The position numbers and the translations under genes were made by a program. A model generated the notes under the pieces. It was not told where the DNA came from and searched no databases. It saw nothing but the letters and a program-made list of their open reading frames with translations. From the NCBI GenBank assembly GCA_021432635.1, contig MU270057.1, positions 1-64,000 on the forward strand: a stretch of DNA of 64,000 nt, in the 5' to 3' direction. How positions within the stretch are numbered: the stretch's first letter is position 1; each line of letters begins with the position of its first letter. This DNA comes from Thozetella sp. PMI_491 (lineage: Eukaryota; Ascomycota; Sordariomycetes; Chaetosphaeriales; Chaetosphaeriaceae). Positions 30,221-42,200 of this stretch are shown in pieces.

Positions 30221-31014
30221 AGTTGGGGCCAAGTGTGAATGCTATGTCTCGCTCTTGCTTGACGAATTCTTTGTTATCTCATGAGGCACGTCAGATACCG
30301 AGAAGGAGGTCATAAGAGCACATGTGCTTTCCATCGCCATTGGTTCGGTCCCTTCCGTGAGGGGAATGATGACGCGACTCCTTTGCCCAACCGCAGGTGA
30401 TTGCGGCCGTGTCAAATTTGAAAAGTGCGTGTGGCTGCGCGATTGGATCGTTTTCCGAGGGAAGGCCGGTACCTAACTACCGATGTATTTGAACTGCTTT
30501 GATAAGGTTGTTGGAGTAAATGGCGCACCTTCTCCATCTTTTGTATGATTTGCTGGCATCGATGACGTTCGAAGTGACCTCTACGCCCAGCTACCTGCCT
30601 TCCACGTTAAATTTGGTAAGAATTCGTTACGGTCGGTGCTCTTGAGTCGTAAAAGCTTAAGTTGCCTACCTACTAATACGCACGCTGGTCTTGCCATCCA
30701 ACGGCCACCATCCACGCCTCCAAGCAAGGGAATTGCTTTGAACACGCACCAAGAAATTTGATACAAGCAGTCTAAATATTTCCACGTTCTACGGTATGCG
30801 TCTATTATATTCTCAGATAAGATTCTAGCCCCCCCTGTTACTCCTCTAAACCATACTATCAGAACAAAGCACAAACGCCTTACGCCCTGACATATTACCC
30901 GACGTCTTAAAATGGTGTTTCCTTATTAGTCCCGCCTCTCCCTCGACCTACGCTCTGCCGAATCCTACAGCTTCGTTCGCAATCCACCATTCAATCTCTG
31001 CCATGTCCACAAAG
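30221..31014. other. Intergenic region
   Basis: About 790 bp holding the upstream region of the zinc-finger gene and the 3' flank of the DHA2 transporter. No gene is supported. Confidence 0.45.
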
Positions 31015-32769
31015 TTACACTACTTCGATCGGCGCCTCGATAAATAGCCTCTCCCTCTTCAGAAGAACCGAGACTAATAGAACCACGGCACCGGAGACAA
31101 TCACAAGGACTAGAGTATTGCGCATAGCCTGCACAATGGCGCCGATCGCGGCTTCCCGCAGCTCGGGGGTCAACAGGCTGAAAAGTGGACTTTGTGCACC
31201 GGCAACGGCACTGGTGATTTCCGCCTGCGAGAAACCCATACCGTCCAAAACTCGGTTTAGATTCTGCACAGCCGTCGACTGGAAGACCTGACTAGCAATG
31301 ACGAGGGATAATACTGATCCACCAAGCTGGGCAACATTCTGGAAGTTGAGGGCATTGCCAATGTCATGCGGCTGGACTGACAGAGTACTAACGGTGTAGC
31401 CTAGCTGGAACGTGATGCCTGTGCCAAACGCTACTATGACAGTGAGGCCGTAGATTGTGGACTCGCTAGTCGCTGGTTCGAGATATACCATGAGGAGTGA
31501 CCCACCGACGACAACCAAGACGCCAGCGACAAGATAAAGGGCCATATAAAGCTTGATCTTGCTGAGGAGATGGTTGGCCCCGACATTGGCAACGACGAAG
31601 ACGGCGACGAACGGAAGAAGTCGTATGGCTGCTTGGATGGCCGAGTCGGAATGAACGAACTGGAAGTAGATTGGGATGTAGTATACCATAACGTAGAGGC
31701 TGGAAGCGCTAGCAGCCGTGGCCATGAAGATGAGGATATGGGTCCTGCTCTTGAGCAAGTGGCCGGGGAATGTGCGCGTAGCCGTGGTGGTGAAGATGGT
31801 AAAATACTGCTGGACAACGGATAGTAGAAGCGTGACACCAAAGAGCGTCAGCATCGCGATGGTGCGGCTGTCATTCCACGCCCACGGGCCGCCCGCCATG
31901 ACAAACGCCATAGTAAAGAACACCCAAGCTGCGATGGTCAGAGCCATCCCAACGAAATCGAACTGCTTAACCCGTTCCCAGATGGTCTTACCTGCCTCTG
32001 GGTGGATGGGAGGGAGAAAGAAGAGGCATATGGGGGCCATGGCAGCCCCAACAACAATGTTGATGTAGAAGGCCCAGCGCCATGTTGCGCTCGAGACGGA
32101 GAAGGCTCCGCCGATGATCGGCCCTAGGACGGCACCAACCCCCCAGATGCATCCGATTAGAGAGATGTATAAGCCCCGCTCCTCTGCCGCGGCGAGGGTT
32201 GAGAAGTAGTTTAGACATCCGAGGTAGAGCCCTGTGCCGCCGGCGCCGGCCAAGACTCGCCCGACGATAAGAGCGTCCATGTTCGGCGCGGCGCCGCAGA
32301 GGACTGATCCAATCTCAAAGAAGGTTATGGAGCCGATGTAGAGCCACTTGATGTTGAAGTAGCGGTAGAGGTTGCCGACAAGGAAGATCACGGCTACGGA
32401 GCCGAGGGGGAAGCCGGCGCCGATCCATGCGAGCTGGTCCACATTTCCAAACTGCTCAACCACCGCGCCCTGGACGTCGGCCGCAATCGTCGTGTCCAGG
32501 CCGTACAGAAATGCGCTAACATAGAGCGAGATGCAGATGAGCGCCCACTTGATCCCGCGGATTTCCCGGGTAGACTTTTGCGAGAGGGATCCATCCGATG
32601 ACTGGACATATTCCTCCTCCTTATTCGAACCTTCTGCGCCAGAAAGCCGTTCCAGGCCTCCACCCCGGCTAGTGTCATTATCTGGCTCCGTCGCAGGGGT
32701 CATGTCGAACAAGGCAGTGCTACTCCTGGCAGTAGTGCTGGGAAGAACAGACTCTCTGCTGGTCGCCAT
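31015..32769 (-). CDS. MFS drug:H+ antiporter, DHA2 family (14 TM)
   Basis: One uninterrupted exon of 584 residues. An acidic, Ser-rich cytosolic N terminus of about 75 residues is followed by about 14 hydrophobic segments. The antiporter motif C is clear as 'WGVGAVLGPIIGGAF' at the end of TM5, and Gly-Arg-Val-Leu-Ala-Gly-Ala-Gly in TM4 is also typical. DHA2 pumps sit in the plasma membrane and export drugs, toxins or self-made metabolites in exchange for protons. It lies about 10 kb from the PKS and could export its product, but intervening cell-wall genes make this uncertain. The upstream region carries a 62-bp tandem duplication. Confidence 0.9.
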   Translation of the reverse strand: MATSRESVLPSTTARSSTALFDMTPATEPDNDTSRGGGLERLSGAEGSNKEEEYVQSSDGSLSQKSTREIRGIKWALICISLYVSAFLYGLDTTIAADVQGAVVEQFGNVDQLAWIGAGFPLGSVAVIFLVGNLYRYFNIKWLYIGSITFFEIGSVLCGAAPNMDALIVGRVLAGAGGTGLYLGCLNYFSTLAAAEERGLYISLIGCIWGVGAVLGPIIGGAFSVSSATWRWAFYINIVVGAAMAPICLFFLPPIHPEAGKTIWERVKQFDFVGMALTIAAWVFFTMAFVMAGGPWAWNDSRTIAMLTLFGVTLLLSVVQQYFTIFTTTATRTFPGHLLKSRTHILIFMATAASASSLYVMVYYIPIYFQFVHSDSAIQAAIRLLPFVAVFVVANVGANHLLSKIKLYMALYLVAGVLVVVGGSLLMVYLEPATSESTIYGLTVIVAFGTGITFQLGYTVSTLSVQPHDIGNALNFQNVAQLGGSVLSLVIASQVFQSTAVQNLNRVLDGMGFSQAEITSAVAGAQSPLFSLLTPELREAAIGAIVQAMRNTLVLVIVSGAVVLLVSVLLKRERLFIEAPIEVV

Positions 32770-34028
32770 TGGGGTATTGTTAGCAAGGAGAACAGTTTCG
32801 AAACTGCACGCAGACGCAGGTGAAATGGTATTATAGGTTGCACAAGATCTGAGAATGTTTTGAAACTGGAGGCAAAGCTTGAGTCGTCGAGGAGCTTGCT
32901 AAATATCCATATGCTCTGGCTTTGCTAATGTTGTGGCTGATGCGATATATATTGACATCTCTAAGGCGATACATCTTTATATACGATCGCTAGATCTAAG
33001 CAAACATTTCGTACAAGATGCAATCTGATGTAGATTGGTAATTTGCTATGGTAGGTAGCAGGTCGGGGTTTGTGGTTCTTGATTACTGAACGTGATTTTG
33101 GCAGGGCAGAAGATATGGTGCAGGTCGGGGTTTGTGGCTCTGGATTAACGAACTCGATTTTGGCGAGGCAGAAGTCAGGAGAAAGCTGTTGCAGATAACT
33201 ATAGCTGAGTCATGAGGAAAGAGTTTCCGAGGACTTAAATCAGCGTATATATTCCCCAGTACCAGATTTGTCTCAAAACAGAAGTACATCATTCCTATTT
33301 CGTCGTTCAAGAAAACCGAATGACGAGCGAGGCCTGGTGGTAATGCCGAAATAAACTTCCGACAGAGTCACCCGAAGTGGTGGCCGAGCACAACTTCCGC
33401 CGTGCATCTTATTCGCTGCTCATGGTGGCCATAGCGCCCGAAGTCCGCTTTGGGAGAAATGTAGAAACCTCCTAAAGGGGCATAGTGTTAGACACCTGCC
33501 TTATTCTGTACTAGCTAACCCGCATTAAAATCCAGCGTCTTGACGTGATTTGCTGGCCCGGTTACAGCAGGGCCCTGCCCAAGATGCCGGCCAAACGCTC
33601 CTGCTGCCAGGAATTTTGAATGGCGGATTACCTGGGTCCCGACAGGCAAAGCCCGCTCGTTATGCCTCCTGTCTCGTTGGAGCGAGGCTACTCTACCATA
33701 TTCCACCCTCATCCGATAGCATTAATAATATCCTCCATAATTTCTAAGCCGAAGTTGACACTGGTCTGGGCCTTGTATATAAGGCTAAGACTCTGGGGTA
33801 GCAAGCGTTCCAAGATGCGCTCAAACTCGATACAGAGCGGCACCCATACCATACAGCCACACGCAGAGGCAACTGGCCCGGTAAACCGCAGTGACCAATA
33901 CCATAAGACGCGCGTCAACACGTACAGCAGCAACACATCATAGAGGGTCAAAGCCCTTGGGTGGATTGGTATTGTTGTGGTTCTCGGATCACATTCTTTT
34001 TCCATCAAGACAACTAGAGAACAACGCC
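32770..34028. promoter_or_regulatory. Divergent region between two MFS transporter genes
   Basis: 1.26 kb with no supported gene. It holds both promoters. TATA-like TATATA motifs lie near 32972 (about 200 bp upstream of the DHA2 start on the minus strand) and near 33776 (about 250 bp before the plus-strand start). The 62-bp tandem duplication lies inside. Confidence 0.45.
33059..33177. repeat. 62-bp imperfect tandem duplication upstream of the DHA2 gene
   Basis: Two copies begin CAGGTCGGGGTTTGTGG, at 33059 and 33121, and continue with a similar GATTTTGGC and GGCAGAAG part. The second copy is slightly shorter. They lie about 290-410 bp upstream of the DHA2 start codon. Confidence 0.85.
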
Positions 34029-35373
34029 ATGTCAAGCGACACAAAAGAAACAGAGATCGAGGCAGCACCGGCTGTTAAAGAGTCAGCACCGGAATCACCG
34101 CCGCCGCCGCCACCGAATGGCGGCCTCAAGGCGTGGGTCCAAGTGTTGGGTGCACATTTTCTCTTCTTCAACTCATGGTTAGTAACTTCTTCACTACAAC
34201 ACTACTTGGCCTCATTCTAACATTTGTTGGTGCAGGGGAATCGTGAATACTTTCGGCGTGTTTCAAACATACTACGAGAGCGACCTTCTAGCATCGCACA
34301 CCTCATCCGAAATTTCTTGGATCGGCACCTTCCAGGCGTTCCTTCTCGTCGCGTTCAGTATTATCGGTGGGCCGATATTCGATCGAGGCTACTTCCGCAC
34401 GCTGATCGTCGTCGGCACCTTCTTGTGTACCTTTGGCATCATGATGACCAGCCTAGCAACCGAATACTGGCAGATCTTTCTGGCTCAGGGCGTGTGTGTC
34501 GGGCTCGGTGCTGGCTGCATCTTCCTCCCAAGCGTCGCACTCGTCGCGACCTATTTCACAACCAAGCGGGCACTCGCCATCGGCATCGTGGCTTCCGGAG
34601 GTAGCATCGGGAGCGTCATCTATCCCATTGTCTTCTACCGACTGCTCCCGCGGATCGGCTTCCCCTGGGCCACGAGAGTCCTCGGATTTATCACTCTCGC
34701 CACCCTTGCCGTTAGCATCGTCGTCATGAAGGCGCGGCTGCCCCCGCCGAAGAAGACGCGCGCCGTACTCGATTTACCCGCCTTCCGATACGCTCCCTTT
34801 TCTCTCTTCAGCATCGGCCTCTTCCTGGCCTTCGCGGGACTCTACGTGCCGATCTTCTATATCATCATCTACGCCCAAAAGCATGCCGGTGTGAGCGAGG
34901 ACTTGTCGTTCTACCTTTTGGCACTGCTCAATGCCGCCTCTGCGTTTGGACGAATCATCCCCGGGCTCCTGGCGGATCGCTTTGGCGCCCTGGAGCTGAC
35001 CATTGTATGCAGCGTTGCTGCTGCAGTGTTTGCGTACATTGGAATTGCCGTCGATTCGCTTGGTGGCTTGATTGTGTTTGCAATCTTGTTTGGCTTCGTG
35101 TCGGGGGCGGTAGTATCATTACCGTCAGCCGTCGTCGCCAGCCTGGTGCCCGACATGCACCTAGTTGGCACCTGGATGGGAATGTCCTTTTGCTTCGCGG
35201 CCGTGGGCATTCTCATTGGTAGTCCCATCGCGGGAACGATCATTCACGTGGGCGATAATGAGTTTGCTGGTGGATTTGTCTTCTCTGGCAGCTTGGTTAT
35301 GGCGGCCGCTGTTTCTTTCATTGCTGCGCTCTGGGTGAAGAAGGCCAACAAGAGAAAGAGGGGCGAGAAATAG
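34029..35373 (+). CDS. MFS monocarboxylate-transporter-like protein
   Basis: Exon 1 34029-34177 and exon 2 34236-35373 are joined over a 58-nt intron that splits a Trp codon, 428 residues. The N terminus is acidic with a run of prolines, then Gly-Gly-x-Lys-Ala-Trp, the usual start of TM1 in fungal MCT (SLC16-like) proteins, followed by Gly-Ile-Val-Asn-Thr-Phe-Gly-Val-Phe-Gln-x-Tyr-Tyr. About 12 TM segments follow and the protein ends in a basic Lys/Arg tail. Members move organic acids, riboflavin or secondary metabolites over the plasma membrane. It is transcribed away from the DHA2 gene, with 1.26 kb between the starts, so the two may be co-regulated. Confidence 0.9.
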
Positions 35374-36087
35374 AGGGAAAGAGCGGACAGTGGTCAATAG
35401 ATTCGGTTGTATATTACTCCATTCCAAATTAACATGTGACCTCTAGTCGCTGGCCACAAGGGCCGCTAGACAAAGTCATCCCTTATAGATACCCATTTTA
35501 GTTAGAATTCCATTCGTGACTTGTTAGAGCGGGAAGGGCCTCAGGCAACCCGTCGCGAACAGCTTTAGGTTTTAGAGACCTGGTCCAACACTTTAGATGA
35601 CGGGTCGCTCCACCAGCTGTCATGTGGGGCTTTACATGCATTAGGTAATCGAGATAGCTCTCCATTCGGTTAATCGCCCTGGCGAAGGCGCTAACCCCCT
35701 GAACCCCCTGAACCCCTGTCGGAGGCAAGCGCCGATGAGGGGTCCGTGACCCCGGAGCTGAAACACAAACGGTGCGGCACTGGCTCGCGTCTGAAGTTTT
35801 TGGTCAGGCCACCAAAATGGCTCTTGCCATTGTCCGTTCAAACATCGCTTGTTCACTCATTTCTTGTTGTGTGTGAATCGTATTTTCCCGTTGTTGCTTC
35901 TTAGACGCGAAGTATCCACGCTGATTTTCTGTTTGTCTCACTGCACGCATTCTGGCAAGATTCCCGAATCAGCTCTCACCTGCGCCTGCGCACCCGTCGC
36001 CACACCACCCGCCCGCCCCGATTTTGAAGCTCGTCCCCGGGCTCTCTCTCACCTGTCTACCACCTAGCCTCCTCAGTTTCCGTCACA
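35374..36087. other. Intergenic region
   Basis: 714 bp with no gene. A short CTGAACCCC direct repeat lies near 35698-35715. The last ~150 bp is pyrimidine-rich and is the likely promoter of the following gene. Confidence 0.45.
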
Positions 36088-36489
36088 ATGGGCTACATAG
36101 GCAGCGCTCTCACCTACGCGTGGATCATCTTCCTCGGCTTCCTGAGCATGTGGGCAAACGACATGAGCATACCAGTCGCCGACCGCCACGTGCTCACAAC
36201 ATCCGTCTATTCGCTTGGCGGCGCCACCATGGTCAACACTGCTTGCGTTCTCATAGGCGCCCAGTACAACCTGGTCGAGCCGGCAGGAGCCGAGATGGAG
36301 GCTTGTGTGCCGTACACCCTCGCCACCGCCGGTGTCATTGCCCGCATCTACATGTGGTCTACCGGTGGCTTCCGCGAGGAGGAGTGGGCGTACGTCAAGA
36401 GCACGCCCTACCGTGCGTTCCGCCTCGCCGGGACGACTAAGGACTACGTTATGGGGCTGTGGACGACAACTAGCACCCAGGCTCCGTGA
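36088..36489 (+). CDS. Small membrane protein of unknown function
   Basis: One exon of 133 residues with a good start context (CACAATGG). Hydrophobic segments at about residues 5-25, 40-60 and 76-93 suggest three TM helices, with a soluble, basic-then-Thr-rich C terminus. No family was recognised. The base composition and codon use look like real coding sequence and the pyrimidine-rich leader supports expression. Confidence 0.6.
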   Translation: MGYIGSALTYAWIIFLGFLSMWANDMSIPVADRHVLTTSVYSLGGATMVNTACVLIGAQYNLVEPAGAEMEACVPYTLATAGVIARIYMWSTGGFREEEWAYVKSTPYRAFRLAGTTKDYVMGLWTTTSTQAP

Positions 36490-38070
36490 GACTCGAGCCT
36501 ACGCGCAGCCAGGCCACGAGCTGCGGCATCTCCCCTCGGATAGACCGTTGTGTCTGGAGATTCCGCCACTGGACAGGGCCTGAGGTACGCTTTGCTGCAG
36601 CGTGGTTTATTGGAACCAGTCGTTCCGTCTCCATTCTACATTCGTGGGAAATGTGACCAGCCCTAAAGCTTTCCTGCATTTTCCTCGACAGTATTTGCGG
36701 CGCGAACCGCTAGATTTGCTGCACGTGGCTGGAAGGCTGACCGTAATGGTGGAATTATCATGTATTTTATTCTTTTATTTAGCTCTTACTAGGAGCTGGG
36801 TGGCATGAAGCATACAGACTCAGGCGGTGTATAGTATAGAGGAGGCCCAGGCCTAGGCTAAAGAAAGCAGCCAGCCAGACTAAGGTAGATGTCAAACATG
36901 ACAATATCAGGCCGTTGCCAATAAGATGCTGCGTATGAACAAGGCTGCATGTAGCCATAGAATCAGTACTACCAACGGGCCGAGTGTCACAGTGTACGCC
37001 CAGCGCTGACGGAATATTCCTGTAGGCCGGTGCTAGCTGTGTCGATGTAAAGCGCGCTGGCTCGGTCTTTGACTCGCACCATCCACCGAACATTACCCAC
37101 GACGCACTGAAATGGTAGTTACTACAATCGCACCTAGCTAACAGGCGGTCGTAAACATCTGGGTTACTGGGCTAGATGCATTTTTAACATCTCGATGCCG
37201 ACATATATCTGGGAAGGGGGCAGTGGTAGAGGTGCATCATGTCCAATATGACATGTTGCTAGAGGTCATCAGGAATACGGTCCGACTTTGCCTTTGGTCG
37301 GCCCTTGAAGCTGAGAGGTACGTGGTGAGCTTATGCTTATGGTCCTTTTGTGTCCCACAACCCAGAGCCGCACATGACCGTTGTAAGTGTTGAGCATCTG
37401 ATTTCTCCTGGACACCTCAATTGCCACTCGCAACCAACGTCTTCCACACCATCTGTCCAAATGAGACGTTCATTGGGATACGAGTATTGGATCAACAGGA
37501 TCAATGCCCTCGACGGCCTGGATTACAAGATCGAGATAGGAAATGAGAACATTTGATGTGCTTACATCTGACTCATCTTGGCAGGCACGGAGCCAACAGC
37601 GTCGTAGCTAAACACGCCGACTCTCATTACTATTACGATCAGGTAACTGCTCGGATTTGGGGTCCGCCGTGCCATAATCCTTCTCTAGACTACCAAATGG
37701 GAAGCGCGTTCTCGATGCTATAACTCAACAGCTATATCCACCTCGCCTGCATTGGTGGTGGTGGGCTAAGAACCTGCTACAACTGCTTGCTATAATTGGG
37801 AACGAACTCTTCGTCCCACATGAGTGCAGAATGGCAAGAACTCGCACACCACAATACCCTAATAGGCCTAAAAACAGCTTGATGGCACTTTTGGCTTCTA
37901 GATTCGGCATCATCCATGGAGGAGGAAACCAAGTATAAATATGGCCGCGTAGATTACCCTGAATGCAGGGTAAATCCACAGGACTTCAAGCTCAGCCTTA
38001 AACCTGCCACGTTTCTTGCCAAAGTTGTCGTAACGCATCTCTTGCAGAGTCTAAACATCGTCAATTCATC
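36490..38070. other. Long gene-free region
   Basis: 1.58 kb with no supported gene on either strand. The last ~150 bp is the promoter of the cysteine-rich secreted protein. No repeat shared with the rest of the window was seen. Confidence 0.45.
37934..37940 (+). promoter_or_regulatory. TATA-box-like motif of the cysteine-rich peptide gene
   Basis: TATAAAT lies 131 bp before the start codon at 38071, followed by a pyrimidine-containing leader and a CATC-rich start region. The distance fits fungal TATA promoters. Confidence 0.4.
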
Positions 38071-38361
38071 ATGAAGGCTGTCTTCTACCTCGGACTTACA
38101 CTCGTCGCCACTCTTGTGACAGCGGCACCAGGCCCGGCCTCTTCGAACGCCGAGGTCCCGGCCGCCCTTTTCAAGCGAGACTGCACCGGCCCTGGCTCCT
38201 CATGCCCATGCAACCAAGACGACTGGTCTGACTGCACCGACAGCTGCAACTGCCAGAGTGCCTGCTGCATCCTTACCAACCCCCGCGGAGGCGTCTGCTG
38301 GCCCGCAAGTGAACCACTTCCACAGGGTGGATATTGTTTCGGAGGTTCGCCAGGGAAATAA
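38071..38361 (+). CDS. Cysteine-rich secreted peptide (effector or antimicrobial-like)
   Basis: One exon of 96 residues. A signal peptide covers about residues 1-18. A propeptide of about 17 residues ends at Phe-Lys-Arg, a Kex2-type site. The mature part of about 60 residues holds ten cysteines, including a CC pair, enough for five disulfide bonds, and is acidic. A TATA box precedes it. Small proteins like this are often plant effectors or antimicrobial peptides. No family was recognised, so the function stays open. Confidence 0.8.
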   Translation: MKAVFYLGLTLVATLVTAAPGPASSNAEVPAALFKRDCTGPGSSCPCNQDDWSDCTDSCNCQSACCILTNPRGGVCWPASEPLPQGGYCFGGSPGK

Positions 38362-39209
38362 GAGTGAAGGAAGGGTGTTGGCTAGGGTTTCTTGCGTTAC
38401 TATCTAAGCTATCTAGCATATCTAGGAGCGCTCGGTAGCCAATCAGCTTTGCTTAGTGCGGTCATGGGATGCCCCCTGCTTGTGAATAGGGGAATGCTGC
38501 CGTAATACCCATGTCTCCCATCTTCCCTCATTCCTTGTGAACTTTGCACGTGAGGTTGCGCTTCGAAAGGGGAACATCGATCGCTCCATGGTGAATCTTA
38601 CGCTTGGGGCATACAGTCGGCTATTGAACCTGTAGGCTATTGAACCACATGCTGCACGAGCCAAAAAGTCCTTGCTGGGGAGGCATACTGCATCCGAGTG
38701 CTACCTAGTAATACGGCGTAGACAGCCGACTGAGAAAGCAGCACTAGCCCATGACATCAGCCGAGCCGCCAAGCAGGCTAGGTCGTTGTGGCTAGTAAGT
38801 TTGTTGATCAACATTCCCCCAACGGTGCGGGGAAAGAAAGCGATGTCACTTTAATGGCCCTGTCGCCTGACGTGATGGGAGTTCTACAGTAGTCGTAGAG
38901 GAAGGGAAAAAGCGAACGGCCGACGATCCTGGAGTAACAGTGGGCTGCGGGGGAAGCAGAGCGATGCCGCTATAGGCAGCTCTAATTTACCCGACGGTCA
39001 CTTTATAGTAGAGCCAAGCCAGTGGTCTCAGGATAGGCGCGCAAGCGTATACAATTGCGGGCTTGTAAACGCGGGGCAGGGGACCGGCTCAACGTTACAC
39101 TCTGCTACAGGCCGATTCTACGTATTAAAGAAGCGGTATATCTGGGTGAGAGCGGTCGGAAGGACAAAATACTCAGGGTGTCCCTTTGGCCGATATCCAC
39201 CGATCCGAC
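38362..39209. other. Intergenic region
   Basis: 848 bp with no supported gene; it holds the upstream region of the GH115 gene. Confidence 0.45.
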
Positions 39210-42200
39210 ATGGAGGAACGCGGGTATAAGTCAATCTCATTTCTTTTGCTCTTCTTTCTAGCCCTGCCATTCACCTCAGCGCTCCTGGAAGAGGCATTCG
39301 TCTCGTTTACACCGTCTTGTGGATCTGTGCCTATCCACGGCGCTGCAATTGTGTACGACGCAGAGGATCCCGCTGCCGTTCATATCGCTGTAACGAGCTT
39401 GGTCAGTGACCTGGAACAGATCACAGGGCAAAGGTCCCAGAATGTTAGCTGGAGCGGCGAAATTGGCTCACTCGGCAATGCGACAACGGAGAATGGCACT
39501 GCCGCCGTGGTTGTTGGGACAGTTGGCTCCAGTCTGATCAAGAGTCTTGCCACCAGTGGCAAAGTTAATGTATCTGACATTGCTGGAAAATGGGAAACCT
39601 TCAAGACTACAGTTGTGAAAGATCCCTTCCCTGGTGTGCACAAGGCCCTCGTCATTGCTGGAAGTGACATGAGGGGCGCCGCATTTGGTGTTTACACTCT
39701 CTCCGAGCAGTGTGGACAGTCACCGTAAGTGTCTAAACTCTCGGCAGTTCGGGCAATCATATTGGTCAAATCGCTAAGATGTATATTCCAGTTTTCACTT
39801 CTGGGCAGATGTGCCGGCGATAAAGCACGACGAGATCTATGCGCTTGCGAAGACCACTATTCATGGCGAGCCAAGCGTCAAGTACCGTGGCTTGTTCATC
39901 AATGATGAAGCACCAGCGCTTACAGGGTAGATACCATTCTTTTATCCCCCCCTCCGGGGTTAACCGGAGAGTTTCTATACATGATATCCGCATATACTAA
40001 TATGCACATCCTTCGATCGCAGATGGTGGTCCAAATACAACGGCAAGGAGCACCAGCCCCTAGACTCCACCTTCTACCGGCATGTCTTCGACATGATGGT
40101 GCGGCTCAAGGCGAACTTCATCTGGCCAGGCTCTTGGAAAAGCTTCATCCCGGCTCCGGGAAACGTCTTCTTTACTGACGATCCCGCCAACATTGCTCTC
40201 GCGAACGATTATGGGATCGTGGTTTCCACGAGCCATCATGAACCCATGCAGCGGGCAACGAACGAATGGAACAGCACTGAGACAGGAAGCTGGGATTGGG
40301 TCGCGAACAGAGACAATGTGACGCGGTTCATGGAGGAAGGGGTGCGGCGGACTGCAGGGAATGACAGCTACTACACACTCGGAATGCGAAGCGACGCTGA
40401 TGGGCCAATCAAGGGCGATGATCCGTTGGGCATCCTGCGGGACGTGTTCAAGACTGAGAGAGAGATGCTAGCCCGGCAGTACGGAAACGAGAGTGCTGCT
40501 AAACGTAAGTGCCTACCCGTGATGTGTTCCACGAACTGCCTGAGACTAATAGGGGAATAGAGGTTTGGACCATCTACAAAGAGGTGATGACATACTATGC
40601 AGCTGGCCTGATACCACCAGAGGATGTGACACTCATGTTCACCGACGACAACTGGGGCAACGCCCAGCGCCTGCCACTGGCTAATGAAACGGCCCGTGCA
40701 GGAGGCGTTGGCTTGTACTACCACCTCGAGTATACCGGAGGCCCCAAGGCATACAAGTGGCAGAATACGAACAACCTAGCCAAGGTTTACAAGGAGCTCT
40801 TCCACGCCCTCGAGCGGGGTGCCACCCAGATTTGGGTCATCAATGTGGGCGACATCAAGCCGCTCGAGCTACCGTATAGCTTCGTGATGGATATCGCTGT
40901 GAGTTAGAGCTACTATCAGTAGTAGCGAGAAGGATTGCTAAACGCGTTTTAGTGGAATCGATCCGTTGTCGACTTTGGCACCATCCCAGCCTACCTGAGA
41001 GCATATGCCCGTCGCGAGTTCGGCGCCGGGATGCCCAATCATGTCGACGAGATCGCGGACATATGGCTCGAGCAGAGTCGACTGATCGGGCGTCGCAAAT
41101 ATGAGTCCACCCAGCCTGACACGTACTCCGTCCTCAACTTCCGCGAGAACGAGCGGGTACAGGCAGAATGGCGGGCGTTGTCGGGCCGGGTCGCGGCGCT
41201 TGCGCCCTCTGTGCCGGAGAAACATTACGCAGCTTTCTTCCACTACCTAGAGTACCCAATCCATGCCGGGCAGCTTTACATGACCATTGTTCTCGGCCAA
41301 GGGCTGAACAACCAATGGGGGCGTGAGCGGCGCAATGACGCCAACGCTTTAGCGGCACGAGTATTAGAGGAATTTGACGAGGATTTTAACATGCTCATCC
41401 GCTACAATACGCTCCTTGGCGGGAAATGGGATGGCATCCTAGATCAGCCAAAGCACGACCAGTACGGCGTGCCGTCCAGCGTTGGGGACGAGTGGTGGGA
41501 GCCTACGACAGACGCGATTGTAAGTTTGTGGTACGTGCAGCAACGGCAGAACGCGACCTCCACGTTCGGGAACCTTGGCGTCTTCGTCGAGCGGTCCATT
41601 AGCGCACAGATGCAAGGGCGAAGCCTACCCTCGGCTGCCCGAGGCGCGCCAACAACGGGCAGGGAGAACCCCGTCGTCCCTATCCTGACCCCCTATAACT
41701 CTGGACCGCAGCTCATCGACGTTTACCACCGCGGAGACTACCGTGTACCGATCGAGTGGGAGATGGTGCCGCCAGAGCCCTGGGTGCGGCTGAACAGGTC
41801 GTCCGGCCGCGTTTCCGAGGACACGCCTCAGCAGCGCATCGAGCTCACCATCGATTGGGCTTCCGTGCCGGACGGGTTCAACAAGACGATCGACTTGCGC
41901 ATCAACTTTGACACCCTGCCCCATTTTGACCTCATCCGGCTCCCCGTGTTGAACGCCAGGGCGCCGTCGGACTTTTCTGGATTCCCTGCCGATGGCGGGC
42001 TCATCTCGATCGAGGCGCCGCACTTCCAGCGACGCTCGGAGGGCAACATCAGCTTCGAGCACATTCCGTACCTCGGCACACGCACGACGTCCGGAAGCCT
42101 TGGGCTGCGGCCGTACAAGGAGTCGCGAGCAGCGGTGGACAAGGCCCGATCTACGTGGGTAGAGTATGACATCTATCTCTTCGGGGATGGCGGCGTGCTT

